A stretch of 53,420 nt of DNA from Streptomyces sp. NRRL WC-3605 (GCF_001509795.1 NZ_LLZN01000072.1:1-53420), one strand, 5' to 3'; counted from the first letter of the stretch, positions 33,334 through 43,415 are shown. The notes: generated from the sequence alone by a model not told the origin. Made by a program: numbers and translations.

Positions 33334-34295
33334 CGGCGACGGACGTCGCGCGGATCCAGGAGGTGGGCGCCGCGGCGCTCGCCTGGCTCTCCGCCCACCG
33401 GGACGAATTCGCCCTCGGCGAGGGCGCGCTCGCCGCCGACGGCCAGGTCGACGCCACCTGGAAACCCCTCGGGGAACTGGCCCAGACCTGCGCGAGCGTG
33501 TGCGCGGGTACCCCGGTCGGCGACCCGCTGCACGAGGCCGCCGCCGGCCTGCTGCGGTTCGCCTGGCGGCAGACCGGGCAGGGGGAGCTGTTCCTGCACC
33601 TCCAGCGCCTGGAGCCGTTCGCGACATATCCCCTGGAGATCTACTCCGTCTTCGCCTCCGCGGGCCTGCGGCACCCCGGTTACGAGACGGCCGCCGCCGT
33701 CACCGCCCGTACCCGCGGCTGGCGTCTGACGGAACAGGACCCGACCCGCCGGCTCGGTGTGCTCAAGGCCGAGCGGCGCGGCGGCGTCCACCGGGCCGAT
33801 GACGCCGAACTGGTCCTGCGGCACACCTGGCTGGGCGGCCGCCCGGAACCCTGGACGTTCGAGCGGTCCGCCGGATACGCGCTCACCCACGTCGTCTTCC
33901 ACCTCACCGACTGGGGCCGCGCCCCCGACGCCCTCCCCGCGGACCTGTCCGAATACCTCGCCCACTGGCTGCCCGCCTGGCTCGACACCTGCCTCGACGC
34001 CGGGATGTGGGACCTGAGCTGCGAACTGCTCGTCGTGGCGGCCAGCCTGCCGGACCCGCCCGACCCCGGCGTCCTGCGGGACGCCTGGCCCCGGATCGCC
34101 GGCGCCCAGTGCGCCTCGGGCGCCCTCCCGCAGCAGGAGTACGGCGACGGGCGGGAGCCGGACTTCCTGCACTGCTACCACTCCACGCTCATGGCCGCCT
34201 TCGCCGCCGCGCAGTGCCTCACCCGCCTGACCGCCGAGGCCACCGCCGGCACCGGCGGACACCACCGGTACAGGGGACAAGGAGTGCCCGGATGA
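33330..34295 (+). CDS. Hypothetical protein, paralogue 1 (DUF6895-like)
   Basis: This is a 321-residue soluble protein. It shares with the following gene the blocks KPLGELA, RRLGVL, TWLGGRPEPWT, THVVFHLTDWG, YLAHWLPAWLD, WDLSCELLVV and YHSTLMAAFA. The conserved His, Asp and Trp in THxVFHLTxWG and the YHxTL block look like active-site or metal positions on an all-helical fold, perhaps an alpha-toroid. I believe the family is annotated DUF6895, but this is from memory. No function is known to me. ATG 33330 overlaps the preceding stop and its own stop overlaps the next start. Confidence 0.78.
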   Translation: MTATDVARIQEVGAAALAWLSAHRDEFALGEGALAADGQVDATWKPLGELAQTCASVCAGTPVGDPLHEAAAGLLRFAWRQTGQGELFLHLQRLEPFATYPLEIYSVFASAGLRHPGYETAAAVTARTRGWRLTEQDPTRRLGVLKAERRGGVHRADDAELVLRHTWLGGRPEPWTFERSAGYALTHVVFHLTDWGRAPDALPADLSEYLAHWLPAWLDTCLDAGMWDLSCELLVVAASLPDPPDPGVLRDAWPRIAGAQCASGALPQQEYGDGREPDFLHCYHSTLMAAFAAAQCLTRLTAEATAGTGGHHRYRGQGVPG

Positions 34296-35212
34296 CCGAC
34301 ACCCGTCTCATGCACACCGTCGGCGTCCGCGCCCTGGAGTGGCTGTGGGCCCACCGCGACGGCTTCCGCCTCGAACCCGACGCCGACCCCGAGGTCGGCT
34401 TCCTGGACCGCTTCAAACCCGTCGGCGAACTCGCCCTGATCTGCCGGGTGCTGTTCCGCGAGGGCGTGGCCGGGTCCCGGCAGGCCGACCTGGCCCGCCG
34501 GCTCCTCGACCACTCCTGGCGCGAGACCCTGGACGGCGGCCGCATGCTGGCCCGCGGCCAGCGCGTCGAACCGCTGTCGCCGATCCCGTTCGAGGTGTAC
34601 CTGCCGTACAAGGAACTCGGGTACAGCGAGCCCGAGGTGGAGCGCGCGGTGCGCCTCTACCACCGGCTGGAGAGCTGGTCCGCCCTCGAGGTGGACCCCA
34701 ACCGGCGGCTCGGACTGGCCGCGTTCCAGCGCCGCTTCGGCCTCGCCCCGCGCACCCCCGAGACCGATCTCGCGGGCGCCACCTGGCTGGGCCACACCCC
34801 CGAACCGTGGACCGTCAGCGGCCACATCGCCTACGACGTCACCCACACCGTGTTCCACCTGACCGAGTGGGGAGCGCACCCCGAGGGGCTCCCGCCGCAC
34901 ATCGCCGACTACCTCACCACCTGGCTGCCGGTCTGGATCGACGACTGGCTGGACCTGGAGCGCTGGGACCTGCTCGGTGAACTCCTCGTCGTCGACGCCT
35001 GCCTGCCTCGCCCCACCCTGGACGAGCGGGCCTGGGACGGCTTCGCCGCCGCGCAGCAGGCCGACGGCGCCATGCCGGCCGTGCGGTCGATGCCCGAGGG
35101 CGACCCGGACGAGGTGTTCGACCTGGTGTACCACCCGACGCTGGTGGCCGCGTTCGCCTCGGTGCTGGCCACCTCGCGTGCCCTGACCGCCCTCACCCAC
35201 GCCCCCGCATGA
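34292..35212 (+). CDS. Hypothetical protein, paralogue 2 (DUF6895-like)
   Basis: This is a 306-residue paralogue of the preceding product. Matching blocks are TVGVRALEWLWAHRDGF, KPVGELAL, PNRRLGLAAFQRRFGL, TWLGHTPEPWT, THTVFHLTEWG, YLTTWLPVWIDDWLD, WDLLGELLVVDACLP and YHPTLVAAFASV. The two differ in the region before the TWLG block and in the C-terminus (this one ends soon after the YHPTL block; the first has an extra 30 residues). Divergence suggests two partners or two reactions rather than a recent duplication. GGAG lies 8 bases before ATG 34292, and the start overlaps the upstream stop. Confidence 0.78.
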   Translation: MTDTRLMHTVGVRALEWLWAHRDGFRLEPDADPEVGFLDRFKPVGELALICRVLFREGVAGSRQADLARRLLDHSWRETLDGGRMLARGQRVEPLSPIPFEVYLPYKELGYSEPEVERAVRLYHRLESWSALEVDPNRRLGLAAFQRRFGLAPRTPETDLAGATWLGHTPEPWTVSGHIAYDVTHTVFHLTEWGAHPEGLPPHIADYLTTWLPVWIDDWLDLERWDLLGELLVVDACLPRPTLDERAWDGFAAAQQADGAMPAVRSMPEGDPDEVFDLVYHPTLVAAFASVLATSRALTALTHAPA

Positions 35213-36285
35213 GCGCCGCCGCGGCGCCCTGGCCGGGCATGGCCGAGGACACCGTTCGGCGGGCCGCCGCCCCTCGCGGGGACCACGACGGCCTGGCCGA
35301 GCGGCTGGTGCGGACCGTCGACGCCGTGGACGCCCCCGACGTCGTCTTCGCGGTGTCCCGCGACGGCCGCCGCACCCTCCACTGCGGGGGCACCGCTGTG
35401 TCCCCGGCGGTGCCCCGGCAGGACCTGCGCTACGAGATCGGCTCGGCCTCGAAGGCGTTCACCGGCCTGCTGTTCGCACGGCTCGTCGGCAGCGGCCTGC
35501 TGACCGGGGGTGAACCCGCCGCCGCCTGCCTGCGGCCCGGCCGCCCCGCCGGTCCCGACCCCGTGACCCTCGCCCACCTCGTCACGCACACCGCGGGACT
35601 GCCCGCCCTGCCGCCGGGCTTCCGCCGCAGCGCGCTGCCCGCCTGGCGCACCAACCCCTACGGCCGCTACCCGGCCGAACGAGTCGTCGACGCCTTCCTG
35701 CGCCACAGCCCCCGGCACCGGCCCGGCACCCGGTGGCACTACTCCAACTTCGGCGTCGCCGTGCTCGGGCACGCACTGGCCGCCGTCACCGGCACGCCCT
35801 GGGACGAACTGCTCGCCGGACACGTGCTGCGCCCGCTCGGCCTGACCGGCACCTCACTGCGCCCCGAGGACCCGAAGACGGATGCGACCGGGCACGCCAA
35901 GGACGGCCGCACCCCCACCCTCCCCTTCGACGCGGGCGGCTTCGACGCGGCCGGTGCGGTCCGGGCCACCCCGCACGACCTGCTCACCTTCCTGGAGGCG
36001 CACCTCGACCCGGCCGGCTCCCCGGACGCCGGCGCGCTGCGCGCGGTGCGGACCCCGGTGCTGCGGCGCGGCCGGGGTCATGTCCACGAACACACCGTGG
36101 CGTGGTTCCGGCACCCCACCGACGGCGGCCCGATGTACTTCCACAGCGGGGCCACCCTCGGCCAGCAGGCCTTCCTCGGCTTCCGGCCGGACACCGGGAC
36201 GGCGCTGGTCGCGCTGTGCACCCGCCGGTACCGCGCCCGCGACCCCTTCGTGCCCACGGCGTACGCGCTGCTCGCGGAGGACTGA
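35209..36285 (+). CDS. Serine hydrolase of the beta-lactamase/class C fold
   Basis: This 358-residue protein of PF00144 has the catalytic SxxK motif in GSASKAFTGLLFARL, the YxN motif in WHYSNFGVAVLGHALA and the third motif near FHSGATLGQQAF (HSG in place of KTG). Relatives are D-aminopeptidases, esterases and lactamases. No signal peptide or transmembrane segment is present, so it probably acts in the cytoplasm, unusual for a cell-wall enzyme but suited to maturing an intracellular product. ATG 35209 overlaps the paralogue-2 stop (ATGA). A very strong hairpin follows 7 bases after the TGA. The activity towards the 61-residue peptide is a guess. Confidence 0.88.
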   Translation: MSAAAAPWPGMAEDTVRRAAAPRGDHDGLAERLVRTVDAVDAPDVVFAVSRDGRRTLHCGGTAVSPAVPRQDLRYEIGSASKAFTGLLFARLVGSGLLTGGEPAAACLRPGRPAGPDPVTLAHLVTHTAGLPALPPGFRRSALPAWRTNPYGRYPAERVVDAFLRHSPRHRPGTRWHYSNFGVAVLGHALAAVTGTPWDELLAGHVLRPLGLTGTSLRPEDPKTDATGHAKDGRTPTLPFDAGGFDAAGAVRATPHDLLTFLEAHLDPAGSPDAGALRAVRTPVLRRGRGHVHEHTVAWFRHPTDGGPMYFHSGATLGQQAFLGFRPDTGTALVALCTRRYRARDPFVPTAYALLAED

Positions 36286-36291
36286 CGGAGG

Positions 36292-36348
36292 ACCGACGCA
36301 CCGCGGCCGGTGCGGGGCCCGGCCCCGCACCGGCCGCGGTGCGTCGGT
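36292..36348. terminator. 57-base perfect palindrome between convergent genes
   Basis: Two 28-base arms (36292-36319 and 36321-36348) are exact reverse complements with a single central base. The arms read ACCGACGCACCGCGGCC then GGTGCGGGGCC. It lies 7 bases after the serine-hydrolase stop and 8 bases beyond the protease stop on the other strand, so it is well placed as a bidirectional terminator. A perfect match of this length is unusual. Confidence 0.85.
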
Positions 36349-36355
36349 GGTTCCC

Positions 36356-37729
36356 CTACACCCGCTGCCACAGGGCGGGTGTGCCGTCCGGCGCCCACCG
36401 GCTCTGCGCCTGGTGGCTCTGGAGGCACTGGTAGCGCACCCCGGCGACGGTCACCGTGCTGCCGGCCTCGTAGACGCGGCCCGCCGCCCACTGGTCGTTC
36501 GCCGGCTCCTCCTGCGTGGCCTGCGTGCCCTTCTGCGCGGTCGCCGTCTTCAGGACCAGGCCGAAGTCGCTCAGGATGGGGTTGACCGGCTGGTAGTACG
36601 TGGTGCCGCCGCTGGTGCAGTTGCCCGAGCCGCCCGAGGTCACGCCCTGGGCCTGCGACCCGGACAGGTAGGAGCCACCGGAGTCCCCGGGCTCGGCGCA
36701 CACCGTGGTCCGGGTGACCCCGTCGACGGTGCCCTCGGAGTAGCGGACGCTCGTGTCGTGCTGCTGGATGGTCCCGCAGTGCCAGCCCGTGGTGGAGCCG
36801 GAGCGGCAGATCGACGCCCCGACGAGCGCCTGCACGGAACCGGTGACCTGGGTCCTCTGCCCGCCCTCGCCCGCGACGTCGGCGGTGGCGGTCCAGTCGC
36901 TGTTCGCGGCCACCCAGGACATGTCCTTGCCGGGGAACGTGGAGGCCTGGAACTCGCCCTGCGCGGCCTGGTCGGCACCGGTCGTCCTGTTCCCCGGCTC
37001 GCCGCAGTGGCCCGCGGAGACGAAGCCCTGCTGCTCGCCCTTGGTGACGGAGAACCCGATGGAGCAGCGGGCGGAGTTCTCGATGTAGTACGCCTCGCCG
37101 CCCACGATGTCCGCCAGCGGCCGGGGCCGCTCGGCCGACACGACGACGGCGACACCGGCGTCCTGGGCGCCGGCCGCCTTGATGAACGAGGTGGCGGCCG
37201 TGCGCCGGGCCGCCTGCACGACGACCCGGTTCGACGGCACGTCCACGTACCAGACCGGGGCGTCCTTCGTCGCGGCCCCGGCGGCGGCCTTGTCCAGCTT
37301 CTCCTTGAGTGCCTGGAGGTCGGCGAGGGGACGCCGCACGACGGCCGCCTTGGCGCCCTGCGCCTCGATGGCCGACACGTCCGACGAGTGCGTCGTCGCC
37401 ACGGTCAGCTCGGCGGCGGTCGACCCGGTCAGCCAGGCACCGGCGAAGCGCTGTCCGAGGGAGAGGCGCAGCCGGCCCGCGCGGACCCCCGCCTCCGCCT
37501 CGTTGACCAGGCGCTCGGCGGCCTGAGCGGACGTCAGCTTCAGATCGCGCTCCAGGGCCCGCAGCACCTGGGCCGGGGGCCGGTCGGCGCCGACCGTCTG
37601 GGCGGCGGTGGAAGCGGGCAGCGGCGCGGGAGGCGGCGCTGCCGCCGCGGCCGTGGTCATCGCGGTGACGGCGAGGACGCCGAGAGCGGTCAGGGCGGCG
37701 CGGCGGCCGTCCGTGGATCTGCCGAGCAT
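36356..37729 (-). CDS. Streptogrisin C-like secreted serine protease with chitin-binding module
   Basis: This is a 457-residue pre-pro-enzyme. It has a signal peptide (about 1-30), an alpha-lytic-protease-type prodomain (about 40-207), a mature S1 protease beginning near IVGGEAYY (208) and a C-terminal CBM5/12 chitin-binding module (about 410-457, NDQWAAGRVYEAGS to LQSHQAQSRWAPDG). The catalytic triad is His241 (SAGHC), Asp269 (FPGKDM) and Ser350 (EPGDSGGSY). Length and domain order match streptogrisin C. The prodomain chaperones folding and is then cleaved off. It starts at ATG 37729 with GGAGG upstream and is divergent from furA. Confidence 0.93.
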   Translation of the reverse strand: MLGRSTDGRRAALTALGVLAVTAMTTAAAAAPPPAPLPASTAAQTVGADRPPAQVLRALERDLKLTSAQAAERLVNEAEAGVRAGRLRLSLGQRFAGAWLTGSTAAELTVATTHSSDVSAIEAQGAKAAVVRRPLADLQALKEKLDKAAAGAATKDAPVWYVDVPSNRVVVQAARRTAATSFIKAAGAQDAGVAVVVSAERPRPLADIVGGEAYYIENSARCSIGFSVTKGEQQGFVSAGHCGEPGNRTTGADQAAQGEFQASTFPGKDMSWVAANSDWTATADVAGEGGQRTQVTGSVQALVGASICRSGSTTGWHCGTIQQHDTSVRYSEGTVDGVTRTTVCAEPGDSGGSYLSGSQAQGVTSGGSGNCTSGGTTYYQPVNPILSDFGLVLKTATAQKGTQATQEEPANDQWAAGRVYEAGSTVTVAGVRYQCLQSHQAQSRWAPDGTPALWQRV

Positions 37730-37904
37730 GCGTGAGTACCTCCATCGAGTTCGCTTGGGTCTGCGACCAACGGAGGCCTTGACGAGAAGAGATCAGTAAA
37801 TGTCAGAAAAGCTGTTTTTTAGCGCTATGGGGGGTCCTGCGGAGTGTCATGTGCATCAGTGATCCGGGCCCCCGGCGGCCCCCTGCGCGCCCTCAGACTT
37901 TCAT

Positions 37905-37951
37905 CGTTCGTTTTCTTGAGTCGTTCGTGTTTAGCGCGATAGGTTGTCGGC
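37905..37951 (+). promoter_or_regulatory. furA promoter with direct repeats; leaderless
   Basis: TTGAGT (37916-37921) and TAGGTT (37940-37945) form a promoter with an 18-base spacer, and six bases separate the -10 from ATG 37952, with no Shine-Dalgarno sequence. Two copies of CGTTCGT (37905-37911 and 37922-37928), 17 bases apart, flank the -35, and could be sites for FurA autoregulation. TTTAGCGC occurs in the spacer and again at 37816 near the protease promoter. Confidence 0.5.
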
Positions 37952-38401
37952 ATGACCGCAGCCCAGACTCCGACCCCCGCCGAGGAGCTCCGTGGCGCCG
38001 GCCTGCGGGTGACCGCCGCGCGTGTCGCCCTGCTGCAAGCCGTCCGCGCGGGGGACCACCTCGGCGTCGAGGCCATCGCCTCGGGGGTACGCGAGCGCGT
38101 CGGTCATGTCTCCCTCCAGGCCGTGTACGAAGGGCTTCACGCCCTCACGGCGGCGGGACTCATACGTCGTATCGAACCGGCCGGCAGCCCCGCCCGGTTC
38201 GAGGGCCGCGTCGGTGACAACCACCACCACGTCGTCTGCCGCTCGTGCGGTGTCGTCGCCGACGTCGACTGCGGGGTCGGCGAGGCGCCCTGTCTGACCG
38301 CCTCCGACGACCACGGCTTCGCCATCGACGAGGCCGAGGTCATCTACTGGGGCCTGTGCCCCGACTGCTCCACCACCACCGGTGCGCCCCGCGCACTGTG
38401 A
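37952..38401 (+). CDS. furA: Fur-family regulator (FurA/CatR-like) of the catalase-peroxidase gene
   Basis: This is a 149-residue repressor. The winged helix spans about residues 10-85 (LRGAGLRVTAARVALLQAVR, HVSLQAVYEGLHALTAAGLI). The metal-binding half has the DNHHHVVCRSCGVV block with His and CxxC, and a second CxxC near the end (CPDCS). In Streptomyces this type senses peroxide or redox state through metal and Cys and represses itself and the downstream catalase-peroxidase. katG begins 24 bases after the stop, the classical furA-katG (furA-catC/cpeB) operon. Confidence 0.92.
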   Translation: MTAAQTPTPAEELRGAGLRVTAARVALLQAVRAGDHLGVEAIASGVRERVGHVSLQAVYEGLHALTAAGLIRRIEPAGSPARFEGRVGDNHHHVVCRSCGVVADVDCGVGEAPCLTASDDHGFAIDEAEVIYWGLCPDCSTTTGAPRAL

Positions 38402-38410
38402 TTCACCTAG

Positions 38411-40642
<2,232 letters not shown>

Positions 40643-40654
40643 TCCCTCCCGCGA

Positions 40655-40692
40655 GACGTCCGGACGGCCGCGATGGCGGCCGTCCGGACGTC
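40655..40692 (+). terminator. 17-bp hairpin after katG
   Basis: GACGTCCGGACGGCCGC (40655-40671) and GCGGCCGTCCGGACGTC (40676-40692) are exact complements around a GATG tetraloop, 12 bases after the katG stop. This is a strong rho-independent-type hairpin without a U-tract. Confidence 0.85.
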
Positions 40693-40829
40693 GTCGTGTG
40701 GGTCTCCGTACCTGTGCGTATGTGGGGGAGGCCACGCGGCGAACGTGGCGGCGGCCACGTCCCCGGGCGAGGGCGCGGGGCTACGGTGTCGGCGACCCCC
40801 GTACCCCGTCAGTCCCGGACGGTCCCGCA

Positions 40830-41354
40830 GTGCTCGCAGATCTCTCCCCGCTCATAGCGGCGACCACCCAGTGGCTGATCCGCTCCTACCCCGCGTGCGG
40901 CGGTGCCCTCGCCGACGCCCTCGGCGAGGTCCAGGCCCGGCAGGCCGTGACCGTCGCCGCCTGGCTGCGCTACCCCACCCCGACCGACGTCGCCCTCGTG
41001 TCGATGGCCGGCCCCGGCGGCTCGGCGGGTCTCGACTGGATCACCGGCGCCGACGCGGCCGTACCCGACGACACCGACGGCGCCTGGCGCACCTGGGTCG
41101 ACGAGGTCGTGGCGAGCTGGGCGGCCTGCCTGCTCACCGACCCCGACCTGGCCCGGCGGGCCGTGGTCGCGACGGCCGAGGTCGCCCACGCGACCGCCGT
41201 GCCCGCCGAGTTCCGCCGTCTGGTGTCGCCCGATCCGTACGACCGTGAGGCGGCCGCGCTGCTGCGGCACCCCGACCTCGTGGCCCCCGTGGCCGCGCTG
41301 CACGGACCCGCCCTGCGGGACCGCCTCGACCCGGGCCGGGCCCTGGCCGCCTGA
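40830..41354 (+). CDS. Hypothetical 174-residue protein
   Basis: I do not recognise this protein. It is soluble, with LADLSPLIAATTQWLIRSYP, GEVQARQAVTVAAWLRYP, VALVSMAGPGGSAGLDWITG and VVATAEVAHATAVPAEFRRL. The reading frame is open to 40698, but the protein-like composition starts near GTG 40830. No ribosome-binding site or good -10 is placed for this start, so the N-terminus is uncertain. Codon use follows the strong GC3 pattern of real genes here. It converges with the hemerythrin gene, leaving 13 bases. Confidence 0.55.
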   Translation: MLADLSPLIAATTQWLIRSYPACGGALADALGEVQARQAVTVAAWLRYPTPTDVALVSMAGPGGSAGLDWITGADAAVPDDTDGAWRTWVDEVVASWAACLLTDPDLARRAVVATAEVAHATAVPAEFRRLVSPDPYDREAAALLRHPDLVAPVAALHGPALRDRLDPGRALAA

Positions 41355-41367
41355 GCGGGCGCCCCGC

Positions 41368-41931
41368 TCAGGCCTTCTTGCCGCGGCCCGACAGCGCGTC
41401 GCGCATCCGGTCGACCAGACCCGCGCCCGGCGCCAGCAGCTTGTTGGCCGGCGGCTTGTCCGGGGCCGCCGGGTGCGGCCGCGTCGGCGCCGTCTTCTTC
41501 GCCATCCGCACCTTGTCGCCCAGCTCGTCCAGGGCCTCCGGCGTGCAGGCCGCCCGCAGCTTCGGGAAGAGGTTCTGCTCCTCGTCCGCGATGTGGGCGC
41601 GCACCTCCGTCGTCAGCCGGTTGATCAGCCGGTTGAACGCGGTGTCCTCGACGTCGCAGCCCTCGAGGTCCTTCATGATCTGCTCGGCCTCGGCGTGGTC
41701 CTCGATCTCCCGGTCGGCGATCGCGTCGCCGCCCTCCACATGCCTGCGGACCGCCGGGTAGAGGTACTGCTCCTCGGCCACCGAGTGCCGGATCAGCTCG
41801 ATCGTGACCTGGTCGGCGTACAGCTTTCGGTCCTTGTCACCGGGCGGAAGAGCCTCGATCTTCCCGAAGAGCTCCTCGACCTCGCGGTGATCGGTCATCA
41901 GCTCGTCGATGACGTCTCCGCCGTGCCCCAT
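41368..41931 (-). CDS. Hemerythrin HHE-domain protein
   Basis: This is a 187-residue protein. The cation-binding domain (PF01814) spans about 5-140: IDELMTDHREVEELFGKIEA with the first His, then HSVAEEQYLYPAVRRH, DHAEAEQIMKDLEG and HIADEEQNLFPKL, giving the H...HxxxE...H...HxxxE pattern of a di-iron site. It may bind oxygen or nitric oxide. The C-terminal tail is basic and Pro-rich. GGAGGTGGAG before ATG 41931 fixes the start. Confidence 0.9.
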   Translation of the reverse strand: MGHGGDVIDELMTDHREVEELFGKIEALPPGDKDRKLYADQVTIELIRHSVAEEQYLYPAVRRHVEGGDAIADREIEDHAEAEQIMKDLEGCDVEDTAFNRLINRLTTEVRAHIADEEQNLFPKLRAACTPEALDELGDKVRMAKKTAPTRPHPAAPDKPPANKLLAPGAGLVDRMRDALSGRGKKA

Positions 41932-42019
41932 CGTCTCCACCTCCGCTTCGCACGGGCGGCCCCGGCCGGGCCGCCGCGGACCCCGGGTGCCCGCCCCGGC
42001 CGGGCTCACACGGCCCCCG

Positions 42020-42031
42020 TAGGGTGCGGGC
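42020..42031 (+). promoter_or_regulatory. -10 box 6 bases before the SDR start (leaderless)
   Basis: TAGGGT (42020-42025) followed by GCGGGC and ATG 42032 repeats the geometry of the furA promoter. There is no ribosome-binding site, and no obvious -35 can be picked. Confidence 0.45.
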
Positions 42032-42811
42032 ATGACCTCGCAGACCTACCTCTCCGAACTGTTCTCCCTGGACGACCGGGTCGCCGTCGTGACCGGGGGC
42101 AGCTCCGGCATCGGCCGCGCCATCACCGAGGCCCTGGCCCGCGCCGGCGCCCGGGTCGTGGTCGTCGCCCGCCGGGAGGCGGAGCTGGCCGCCACGGTCG
42201 CCGCCCTGGAGGAGCACGGCTGCCGCGCGGCCTGGGTCAGCGCCGACCTGAGCACCCGCGACGGCGTGCGGACGGCGGCCGAGGAGGCCGCCGCGGTGTT
42301 CGGCGAGCCCGACATCCTCGTCAACTCCGCCGGCGTCAACCTGCGGCCCCCGCTGGGCGAGCTCGGCGAGGACGTCTGGGACGCCACCATGGCCGTGAAC
42401 CTGGAGGCGCCGTTCCTGCTGGGGCAGCGGTTCGGACCCGGCATGGCCGAGCGGGGCTTCGGCCGGATCATCCACATCACCTCGCAGCAGGCCCACCGCG
42501 CCCTTGTCCAGAGCGGCGCCTACGGCGTCTCCAAGGGCGGCCTGGAGTCGCTGGCCCGCTCTCAGGCGGAGGCGTGGTCGCCGTACGGCGTCACCAGCAA
42601 CACGCTCGTGCCGGGGTTCGTCATGACGCCCCTGAACGCCCGGCTGTCGTCCGACCCGGAGAAGGTCACCGCGCTCGCCGCGCGCACCCTCATCGGCCGC
42701 AACGGCCTGGCGGAGGACTTCGCGGGCGCCGCCGTGTTCCTCGCGAGCACCGCGTCCGCCTATGTCACCGGGCAGTCGATCTTCGTGGACGGCGGGTTCT
42801 CCGTCCACTAG
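42032..42811 (+). CDS. SDR-family oxidoreductase (glucose/gluconate dehydrogenase-like)
   Basis: This is a 259-residue classical SDR. It has TGGSSGIGRAITEALARAGA (cofactor site), NSAGVN in place of NNAG, catalytic Ser in HITSQQ and YGVSKGG for Tyr/Lys, ending VDGGFSVH. Sequence style suggests a sugar or polyol dehydrogenase, but the substrate is not determined. The start lies 6 bases after TAGGGT, as for a leaderless mRNA. It is divergent from the hemerythrin gene and converges with the GNAT gene, 22 bases apart. Confidence 0.9.
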   Translation: MTSQTYLSELFSLDDRVAVVTGGSSGIGRAITEALARAGARVVVVARREAELAATVAALEEHGCRAAWVSADLSTRDGVRTAAEEAAAVFGEPDILVNSAGVNLRPPLGELGEDVWDATMAVNLEAPFLLGQRFGPGMAERGFGRIIHITSQQAHRALVQSGAYGVSKGGLESLARSQAEAWSPYGVTSNTLVPGFVMTPLNARLSSDPEKVTALAARTLIGRNGLAEDFAGAAVFLASTASAYVTGQSIFVDGGFSVH

Positions 42812-42833
42812 CACCTGGTCTCACAGCGTCCTG

Positions 42834-43415
42834 TCAGCGCAGGTCGAGCCGCATCAGGACGCGGGGATGCCCGGCCAGGACGGACGTGGTGCCGGCGGCG
42901 TACTCGAACCCGGCCCGCTCGAAGTTCCGGCGCAGCCCGGCGTACGCCATGGTCACGTCGACCCGGGTGTCCCCGTCGTCCCCGGTGTCGATGGGGTACG
43001 CCTCCAGCACCGGCGCGCCCCGGTCGCGGGCGAACGCGACGGCCCCGGCGATCAGGGAGTGGGTGACGCCCCGCTTGCGGTGGCCGGGCCGCACCCGCAG
43101 GCACCACAGCGACCACACCGGCAGATCGTCGACGTGCGGGATCGTGCGGCTGCGGGCGTACGACGTGGCCGCGCGCGGCGCCACCGCCGCCCAGCCGACC
43201 GGCTCGTCGCCGTCGTACGCGATCACCCCGGGCGGCGGGTCCGCGCGGCACAGCTCGGCGACGTACGCGCCGCGGTCCGGGCCGCGCAACTGCTTCTCGA
43301 TCTTCGAGGAAAGGCGGTGGCTCAGACACCAGCAGACGCTCGCCGTGGGCGACTTGGGGCCGATGAGGGTGCGGACGTCCTCGAAGACCTCGGCGGGGCG
43401 CACGTCGAACTCCAT
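42834..43415 (-). CDS. GNAT-family N-acetyltransferase
   Basis: This is a 193-residue acetyltransferase. The acetyl-CoA site is SLWCLRVRPGHRKRGVTHSL (R/Q-x-x-G-x-G/A variant), with GVIAYDGDEPVGWAAVAPR in the preceding strands. An N-terminal CWCLSHRL motif with two Cys is found in a subgroup of small actinobacterial acetyltransferases. The substrate is unknown. ATG 43415 fits the first strand (MEFDVRPAEVF); no ribosome-binding site precedes it, and a GTG three bases upstream is also possible. Confidence 0.85.
   Translation of the reverse strand: MEFDVRPAEVFEDVRTLIGPKSPTASVCWCLSHRLSSKIEKQLRGPDRGAYVAELCRADPPPGVIAYDGDEPVGWAAVAPRAATSYARSRTIPHVDDLPVWSLWCLRVRPGHRKRGVTHSLIAGAVAFARDRGAPVLEAYPIDTGDDGDTRVDVTMAYAGLRRNFERAGFEYAAGTTSVLAGHPRVLMRLDLR

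Noticed and set aside
32409..36285. The peptide operon as a lanthipeptide or lasso-peptide cluster
   Set aside because: No LanB, LanC, LanM, B1/B2 or asparagine-synthetase-like protein is present. The peptide lacks a typical core rich in Ser, Thr and Cys, so it cannot be placed in a known class.
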